Shown here: piece by piece, positions 57,657 to 64,000 of the stretch
How the letters are laid out: every line of letters begins with the position of its first letter
How positions within the stretch are numbered: position 1 is the first letter of the stretch
NCBI GenBank assembly: GCA_017163975.1
Contig: JAFFSR010000097.1
Location: 620,001 to 684,000 of the forward strand
DNA from: Anastatus disparis
Taxonomy: Eukaryota; Arthropoda; Insecta; Hymenoptera; Eupelmidae
DNA length: 64,000 bases
Direction of reading: 5' to 3'
Position numbers and translations under genes: made by a program
Notes under the pieces: model-generated
The model's input: the letters and a program-made list of their open reading frames with translations, nothing else
The model's database searches: none
Told to the model about the DNA's origin: nothing

Positions 57657-58881
57657 ACTCAATATGTATGTTGACTACATTCGAGACAGTCGAACAGCCT
57701 TTGTATTCAGACTTGATCGGGATTTGGCTTCAACTCGAACGGAAAAAGTTAACAGTAGTGTAGACAACTGAGCGCGTGTTTTGAAAAGAGGTAGGGGAAA
57801 AAGAAAAAGAGGGAGTAACCAAAATACATTCTTATTATGATGGTAAAATAGTAATTTTTAAAAAAATTAATAAATGTTACGATTTTAATATAATTTGTGA
57901 GTTTAAAACTATTAAAAAAGTATTTCAACTCCAAATCTAATTATTCTAAACAACTAGGGGGTAGATGAGCATGTATCATTTCATGTCGATGATATTTTGA
58001 AGTGGGTTTGGTCGAGTGCACAGCGTTAACGCTTTTCCTTTTGAGTGTGCAAGTTCAACTCTTGGTCAGGATCACATTTAAAAAAAAATTTTTTTTATTG
58101 TTTTAAAATTTTTTTTATTAATTTTTTTATTTATATTATTTTTCTTATAATATTAAAATCTAATTTTTCACGAGTATATTAGGTATACTCGTTTTTTCGA
58201 TGAATATTTTTTAAAAATAAATTATTTCTTAGACGCTATGATGAAAAATATTAATAAATAAATAATAATAATGTTTATTTTATAATACTATAGTTTAATT
58301 TATTCATAATGTAATTTGTAAAATTTACATAATAAATAAATTAGACTATAATATTAATTTATTTATGTTAGAATGTATATTACATATTAATATATATCTT
58401 AAGACAAAATTTAACATTAAGTATTATAAACCTAACTATTATTCATTTATTAATATTTTTAATTATTACATCTAAGGAATAATTTATTTTTAAAAAATAT
58501 TCATTGAAAAAATAAGTCTACTTAAAATATAAAAAAATTTTTTTCTATTATTATTGAGTAATACTATATAAATACATTTAGAGAAATATTGATGGTTTAT
58601 TTGATCTATGACATAGTTAGACCTTCTCTAAGGGTACTACAAAAATTTTACATTTAAATTTTGTTATTTATATTTTTTTGAGCTGTGTAAAGTAAAAAAA
58701 TTTGATCCTGAAAATTCAATAAATTTTTGGTAGATCTCTTGATGTCCGTTAAAGTGATCATTGAGCTGTTAAAATTTTAAATAAATAAAAGGTACAATTT
58801 TTAATTTTTTTTTAACTTTCACTATAAATTACACTTTATTATATTAAATGCATATATACGACACGTATTTATTATTATATA
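57657..58881. repeat. Left arm (outer part) of a 6-kb inverted repeat
   Basis: Matches the reverse complement of about 62500-63716 along its whole length, from GTATGTTGACTACATTCGAG (57665) to GCATATATACGACACGTATT (58852). Includes a tRNA-like segment (58002-58075) and an internal hairpin (58195-58530). Noncoding. Confidence 0.9.
58002..58075 (+). other. tRNA-like segment in the left arm
   Basis: GGTTTGGTCGAGTGCACAGCG could be a weak A box and AAGTTCAACTCTTGG a weak B box (GTTCRANYC), 74 bases in all, followed by A and T runs. The acceptor stem pairs poorly, so not a functional tRNA gene on this evidence. The reverse complement copy is at 63307-63380. Confidence 0.35.
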
Positions 58882-58989
58882 CCCTGGTAGCACAACTTTT
58901 TCAATTCTTGTGCAATTCTGCTGCAATTTCTCTGTCTGTCAGTCAAACTACAGCAGATCTTAACTAACATGCTTCCCATTTCAACTATA

Positions 58990-59725
58990 TTTCTGCGCTA
59001 AGATGATTGCACCCGGCTCTAAGCATCATAATTACGTTAGACTTGCGCAAGCTTTAGTGCACTTACAAGAGGGTTTCCAAATGCACTGGGACTTTCAGCA
59101 GGAATGCGATGAAATTGCATTCGAGCACGTACGTCAGACACTGAGCAGCATAATTACATTGTCTTGTGCAATTAAGCGTGCTTAATCTGAATGATTTGAT
59201 CACGAGCTCGGGCGTCATAATTGCAGCAGCTTTGTGCATGGCATTTTTAGCAGATTAATTGCGACATACTTGCATCAGACTTGCAGCGGCTTTAGTGCAC
59301 TTACACAAGGATTTTTAACTGCACGGGGACTTTCAGCAGAATTGCGATGAAATTGCATTCGAACACGTACGTCAGACACTGAGCAGCATAATTTGATTGT
59401 CTTGTGCAATTAAGGGTGCTTAATCTGAATGATTTGATCACGAGCTCGGGCGTCATAATTGCAGCAGCTTTGTGCATGGCATCTTTAGCAGATTAATTGC
59501 GACATACTTGCATCAGACTTGCAGCAGCTTTAGTGCAGTTACACAAGGACTTTTAACTGCACGGGGACTTTCAGCAGAATTGCGATGAAATTGCATTCGA
59601 ACACGTACGTCAGACACTGAGCAGCAGAATTAGATTGTCTTGTGCAATTAAGGGTGCTTAATCTGAATGATTTGATCACGAGCTTGGGCGTCATAATTGC
59701 AGCAGCTTTGTGCATGGCATCTTTA
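58990..59725. repeat. 238-bp tandem array, about three units
   Basis: GTCAGACACTGAGCAGCA at 59133, 59371 and 59609, exactly 238 bp apart. GC content is well above the surroundings. Confidence 0.95.
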
Positions 59726-59734
59726 GCATTACAT

Positions 59735-60040
59735 GAGACTCTTAGGGTGCACTTTATCTGCTGTAAGTATGGCGCACATCTGCTGCAAAGTGTCTACTGC
59801 ACGTGACCTTTATAAGTATGATGCAAGTCTGCTGCGAAGATCCGTGCATCCCATGACACTCTTAGGGTGCACTTTATCTGCTGCAAGTATGGCGCACATC
59901 TGCTGCAAAGTGTCTGCTGCACGTGACCTTTATAAGTATGATGCAAGTCTGCTGCGAAGATCCGTGCATCCCATGAGACACTTAGGGTGCACTTTATCTG
60001 CTGTAAGTATGATGCAAATCTGCTGCAAGTATCTGATGCA
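59735..60040. repeat. 120-bp tandem array, about 2.4 units
   Basis: CTTAGGGTGCACTTTATCTG at 59741, 59861 and 59981, exactly 120 bp apart. As 120 is a multiple of three, a 133-codon frame (59733-60134) with a 40-residue repeat stays open; I take it as a by-product. Confidence 0.95.
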
Positions 60041-60130
60041 ATGTTCTGACTGCAGAACTCTTATTGATTTAGGAAGCATGTTATATAAGATCTGCGCACT
60101 GATACTTGCGTCAGATTGTGCTACCAGGGT

Positions 60131-60300
60131 ATAAAAGCTTACCTTTAAAAAGGCATATGGTGGTCAAGTACGCTTATCCTGGTAAAAAATTTGTCTAGTT
60201 TTATCGAGGCCTTGATTATTTAACATACAAAACTAGACAGATCTAGAGTAAATTTCTACCAGGGTAGCGATTATTTTAATTAATGATTTTAACTTTTTAT
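60131..60300. repeat. Left arm, inner part
   Basis: AAAAGCTTACCTTTAAAAAGG...GTGGTCAAGTACGCT and, after the mini element, GCGATTATTTTAATTAATG: the continuation of the 6-kb arm and a direct repeat of 61286-61360. Confidence 0.85.
60177..60264. mobile_element. 88-bp mini element, CCCTGGTA ends
   Basis: Left end TCCTGGTAAAAAATTT, right end (inward) CCCTGGTAGAAATTTAC; TA at 60175-60176 and 60265-60266. The related copy at 61318 reads GCTAAGCGATT without it, giving the empty site. Arms share ACTAGACA/TGTCTAGT. Confidence 0.85.
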
Positions 60301-60494
60301 CTTTTTTTCAATAATTCGTTTCGTATTCAATACTTCATATTTTAGACTATTATTTTTATTAAATGAAATCATAATTTTTAACCAAAAGGGAGATTTTATC
60401 GACTACCTTAGTAAAAAAATGAAAGTTTAAAACTAATTTGTTTTTACGAATTGAATTTATATAATGGTTTTAGAGAATTTCTTAAATACATTGG

Positions 60495-60797
60495 TCATAT
60501 AAAACTATGAAACTTTGATATTAAAATGCCAATAAAATCATTGAACAGATGGCAAATATTAAATGCATTATTTAAATTTGTAATATAATAATTTGTTGTA
60601 TCCAATTTCATTTCGAATGGTTTAATAGAATTTGATAGTATAGTACCGGGCAATAATTCTAGACAGGTTATCAAATTTTTGTTCCGACTTTGAAAAAGCG
60701 TATCTTTTTCAATTTTCATCCTAGAAAAAATTAAAAAAAAGCATTTTAAAGTATTCTTTAAATGCTTTCTTTTCAGCTTACTTACATTTTTTAACAA
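60495..60797 (-). CDS. 100-codon frame, weakly P-element/THAP9-like
   Basis: Within the centre of the 6-kb inverted repeat. The stretch LPGTILSNSIKPFEM, then INLNNAFNICHLFNDFIGIL-like residues, weakly recalls the helical region of P-element-type transposases (LS-SVA...T..F....FD.LN). Without a search this is only a hint. No start context or further exons seen. Confidence 0.2.
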   Translation of the reverse strand: MLKNVSKLKRKHLKNTLKCFFLIFSRMKIEKDTLFQSRNKNLITCLELLPGTILSNSIKPFEMKLDTTNYYITNLNNAFNICHLFNDFIGILISKFHSFI

Positions 60798-61014
60798 TAT
60801 TTAAAAAAAAATAATCACTTTGGCAATTTTGAAATTTTTTTCATTTTTGCATTTTTTTTCAATCAGCTGTAGTTTTTTAAATAATTGAGCTAGAAAAAAT
60901 TTGAAAAAAGATTTGAAAAGGGCTAAAAAAATGCTATTTGCAGCTATTTTTACAAAAATTTTTAATTTATATTTTGTCAAGTTTTAAGCATATAAAGTTA
61001 TCGATCTAATACTT

Positions 61015-61238
61015 TTGCAGTTGTAAAAAACACTTCAATAGCAAGTAAAAAATAATCGCTGGTGCAAAACTTTTGATTTCTATGATATAATTTTTGCAAA
61101 ATAAATCTTCTTGTTATTTCATACTTTATTATGTTTTATTATTAATAATGAATAGTTATAATTTCCTACTAAAATTAAATCACTACTTCACCAGCGATTA
61201 TTTTCTACTTGCTATTGAAGTGTTTTTTACAACTGCAA
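61015..61238. mobile_element. 224-bp MITE with ~50-bp perfect TIRs
   Basis: TTGCAGTTGTAAAAAACACT at the left and AGTGTTTTTTACAACTGCAA at the right continue as complements to CGCTGGTG/CACCAGCG. AT-rich loop. Confidence 0.85.
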
Positions 61239-61285
61239 CTGTTTTTTTTTTATTCAATCTCTGTAACCAACCACCTAAATGCTGT

Positions 61286-61790
61286 AAAAAGCTTACCTTT
61301 AAGGTATATGGTGGTCAAGTATGCTAAGCGATTTATTTTGATTAATGATTTTAACCATTTTGATGTCTTTAACATATTATAAAATATTTTTAGTAAAAAA
61401 ATCAAACAATGATATTAGAATTTCATGAAATAATGAAACAAATGTCAAGTATTTTATTTCTATAATTGAATTTTGCATGCGTTCACAGAATTAATCTATT
61501 TATTTAGTATTTGAAACTATCAAATCTTTACATTAGAATTTCATGAAATCACGAAGCAAATGTCAATTATATAATACAGATGATAAAACTATGGCATCTT
61601 ATACTATAAATTTTTGCAAAAAATTAAAAAAATCTTTTTCTTTATAAATAAACGTTTAATCTCACTAACTGCATTACTTTTTGTCATCATTTCTTCTATC
61701 ATTTATTTAAAAGTGTTCTGAAATTTTTTTAATTCTATTAAATATTTACAAAATTACTTGCCAGGCCCGTGTATAAAATTTTTTAAATTT
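61286..61790. repeat. Inner arm copy, pairs with 62000-62510
   Basis: From AAAAGCTTACCTTTAAGG to AATTACTTGCCAGGCCCGTG it is the reverse complement of 62025-62508, and its first 75 bases directly repeat 60135-60300. So the centre of symmetry lies near 61900. Confidence 0.9.
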
Positions 61791-61999
61791 TTATTTAGTT
61801 AAAAAAAAATTGTAATCATAAAAATATTGTTTAATTTTAAAATTGTAATTTTCTAATTTCATTATTTTACGTAATATGGTGTTTTGTATTCAGTTTTTTT
61901 TAGGAGCGTATTTTATCTTAGTACAATTTCATATTACCTATATCTTACATCTATTATAATTTCTGGTTCAAATGTTAAAAACATACATTCATTAGACAT
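61791..61999. other. Unpaired centre of the 6-kb inverted repeat
   Basis: About 200 AT-rich bases between the arms. Confidence 0.6.
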
Positions 62000-63716
62000 T
62001 TCACCAATAAAATATTTATACACGGGTTTGGCAAGTAATTTTGTAAATATTTAATAAGATTAAAAAAATTTCAGAACACTTTTAAATAAATGATAGAAGA
62101 AATGATGACAAAAAGTAATGCAGTTAATAAGATTAAACGCTTATTTATAAAGAAAAAAATTCGAAAAATTTTTTGCAAAAATTTATAGTATAAGATGTCA
62201 TAGTTTTATCATCCGTATTATATAATTGACATTTGCTTCGTGATTTCATTAAATTCTAATGTGAAGATTTGATGGTTTCAAATACTGAATAAATAGATTA
62301 ATTCTGTGAACGCATGCAAAATTCAATTATAAAAATAAAATACTTGACATTTGTTTCATTATTTCACGAAATTCTAATATTATGGTTTGATTTTATTACT
62401 AAAAATATTTTATAATATGTTAAAGACATCAAAATGGTTAAAATTATTAATTAAAATAAATCGCTTAGCATACTTGACTACCATATACCTTTTAGGTAAG
62501 CTTTTATGTAATAATAAATACGTGTCGTATATATGCATTTAATATAATAAAGTGTAATTTATAATGAAAGTTCAAAAAAAAATGAAAAATTGTACCTTTT
62601 ATTTATTTGAAATTTTAACAGCATAATGATTACTTTAACGGACATCAAGAAATCTATCAAAAATTTATTGAATTTTTAGGATCAAATTTTTTTACTTTAC
62701 ACAGCTCAAAAAATATAAATAACAAAATTTAAATGGAAAATTTTTGTAGTACTTTTAGAGAAGGTTTAACTATGTCATAGATCAAATAAACCATCAATAT
62801 TTCTCTAAATGTATTTATATAGTATTATAGTATAATAAAAAAAAATTTTTTATGTTTTAAGTAGACTTATGTTTTCAATAAATATTTTTTAAAAATAAAT
62901 TTTTCCTTAGATGTAATAATTAAAAATATTAATAAATGAATAATAGTTAGGTTTATAATGCTTAATGTTAAATTTTGTCTTAAGATATATATTAATATGT
63001 AATATACATTCTAACATAAATAAATTAATATTATAGTCTAATTTATTTATTATGTAAATTTTACAAATTACATTATGAATAAATTAAACTATAGTATTAT
63101 AAAATAAACATTATTATTATTTATTTATTAATATTTTTCATCATTACGTCTAAGAAATAATTTATTTTTAAAAAATATTCATTGAAAAAACGAGTATACT
63201 TAATATACTCGTGAAGAATTAGATTTTAATATTATAAGAAAAAAAATATAAATAAAAAAATTAATAAAAAATTTTAAAACAATAAAAAAAAATTAAAAAA
63301 AAAAAAGTGATCCTGACCAAGAGTTGAACTCGCACACTCCAAAGGAAAAGCGTAAACGTTGCGCACTCGACCAAACCTACTTAAAAATATCATCGACATG
63401 AAATGATACATGCTCATCTGCCCCCTAGTTGTTTAAAATAATTAGATTTGGAGTTGAAATTCTTTTTTAATAGTTTTAAAGACTCACAAATTATATTACA
63501 ATTTTAACATTCATTAATTTTTTTTAAATTACTATTTTACCATCATAATAAGAATGTATTTTGGTTACTCCCTCTTTTTCTTTTTCCCCTGCCTCCTTTC
63601 AAAACACGCGCTCGGTTACTGTTAGCTTTTTCAGTTCGAGTTGAAGCTGAATCCCGATCAAGTCTGAATACAAAGGCTATTCGACTGTCTCGAATGTAGT
63701 CAACGTACATACTTGA
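62000..63716. repeat. Right arm of the 6-kb inverted repeat
   Basis: Continuous match to the left arm sequences, without the 58882-60129, 60177-60264 and 60300-61285 insertions. Outer end is GTACATACTTGATC near 63716. Includes the reverse tRNA-like copy (63307-63380). Confidence 0.9.
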
Positions 63717-63876
63717 TCATTTTTTGCAAACTAAATAGATAATATATTTACATCATAACTATTGAGTGTAAAAATATGTCAATAATGAAAGTATTAGTAA
63801 GTCTTTAGCGCATTCAAATCGGTTTCAAGTTTTTTTGAGCACAAATCAATTGCAAAAGTTTTATATGTGTCATTTC

Positions 63877-63932
63877 CCGGCACGACGTAAGCGCTCTCGC
63901 TACGCTCGAGCGCTTAACCTCGCCGTGCCAGA
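63877..63932. repeat. GC-rich foldback (GGCACGRCG)
   Basis: GGCACGACGTAAGCGCTC and GAGCGCTTAACCTCGCCGTGCC pair around TCGCTACGC; a local GC island in an AT-rich setting, similar in design to the GAGCCGAAGG foldbacks at 25570 and 52339. Confidence 0.7.
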
Positions 63933-64000
63933 ATATGACTCATAGGACCCTTGTATCAAAAAATACTATTATTGATCAAAGAGATTATTCGAAAAAGTCA

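Larger units (their letters stand above)
58882..60129. mobile_element. CCCN4AGCA element, 1.25 kb, with two tandem arrays
   Basis: Starts CCCTGGTAGCACAACTTT and ends TTGTGCTACCAGGG; TA at 58880-58881 repeated at 60130-60131. The opposite arm of the 6-kb inverted repeat lacks it, giving the empty site (ATTATTACATAAAAGC) and showing the duplication is 2 bp. Inside are a 238-bp array (59000-59725) and a 120-bp array (59735-60040) rich in TGCTGCA and TGCAATT words. Confidence 0.9.

Noticed and set aside
59733..60134. 133-codon frame with a 40-residue repeat
   Set aside because: Stays open only because the 120-bp tandem unit is a multiple of three; it ends at the element's TIR.
60495..60797. Firm call of a P-element transposase
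   Set aside because: Similarity is too weak to name without a profile search; kept only as a low-confidence entry.

Overview
The window is strongly AT-rich, non-operonic eukaryotic DNA that looks like an insect intergenic or heterochromatin-like region. The transposon mix (pogo, Tc1, two hAT lineages, Ty3/gypsy, a CR1-like LINE, a Helitron remnant, tRNA-derived SINEs and many TA/TTAA MITEs) would fit Hymenoptera, but that order-level guess is an inference. I see no intact host gene. Every coding region I can support is a decayed transposable-element gene, and most of the rest is MITEs, satellites, long palindromes and simple repeats.

Layout. 1-2.8 kb: a broken Ty3/gypsy integrase with an LTR-like insertion, then an LTR-like block with twin hairpins. 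3.9-8.0 kb: composite satellite (GGAGAC-type and GTATGT-type repeats plus an array of palindromes). 8.2-13.5 kb: foldback MITE, Helitron-like termini, Helitron helicase fragment, piggyBac-type MITE, solo LTR candidate. 13.9-20.8 kb: a pogo-like transposase gene broken by a 1.2-kb TIR element and a MITE, with a sister copy of the 1.8-kb element upstream that itself carries two more MITEs. 21.1-24.5 kb: a 3.35-kb TIR element filled with 281-bp and 176-bp tandem arrays. 25.0-30.2 kb: a hAT transposase pseudogene with a 2.1-kb Tc1-like element inside it. 30.3-32.8 kb: small tandem array, palindromes, piggyBac-type MITE. 33.0-38.4 kb: a CR1-like LINE with a deleted reverse transcriptase and a SINE inside ORF1. 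38.4-40.5 kb: simple repeats, an 81-bp array, two SINEs. 41.4-47.2 kb: a complete 5.86-kb hAT element with matching 8-bp target duplications and a nearly intact transposase. 47.6-57.5 kb: nested foldback and MITE insertions, a small zinc-finger-like gene fragment and SINEs. 57.66-63.7 kb: a 6-kb inverted repeat with satellite-bearing insertions inside its arms.

The most interesting signal is a set of non-autonomous TIR elements (14807-16574, 16872-18056, 21113-24463, 58882-60129, 60177-60264). They share a terminal pattern CCC-N4-AGCA (the smallest, 60177-60264, only in degenerate form, CCC-N4-AGAA), make 2-bp A/T target duplications (TA, AA, TT, TA, TA), and the larger ones tend to carry internal tandem arrays. 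In three cases the empty site can be read from the sequence itself: an interrupted reading frame, and twice another copy of the same arm or repeat. I cannot assign them to a known superfamily from sequence alone.
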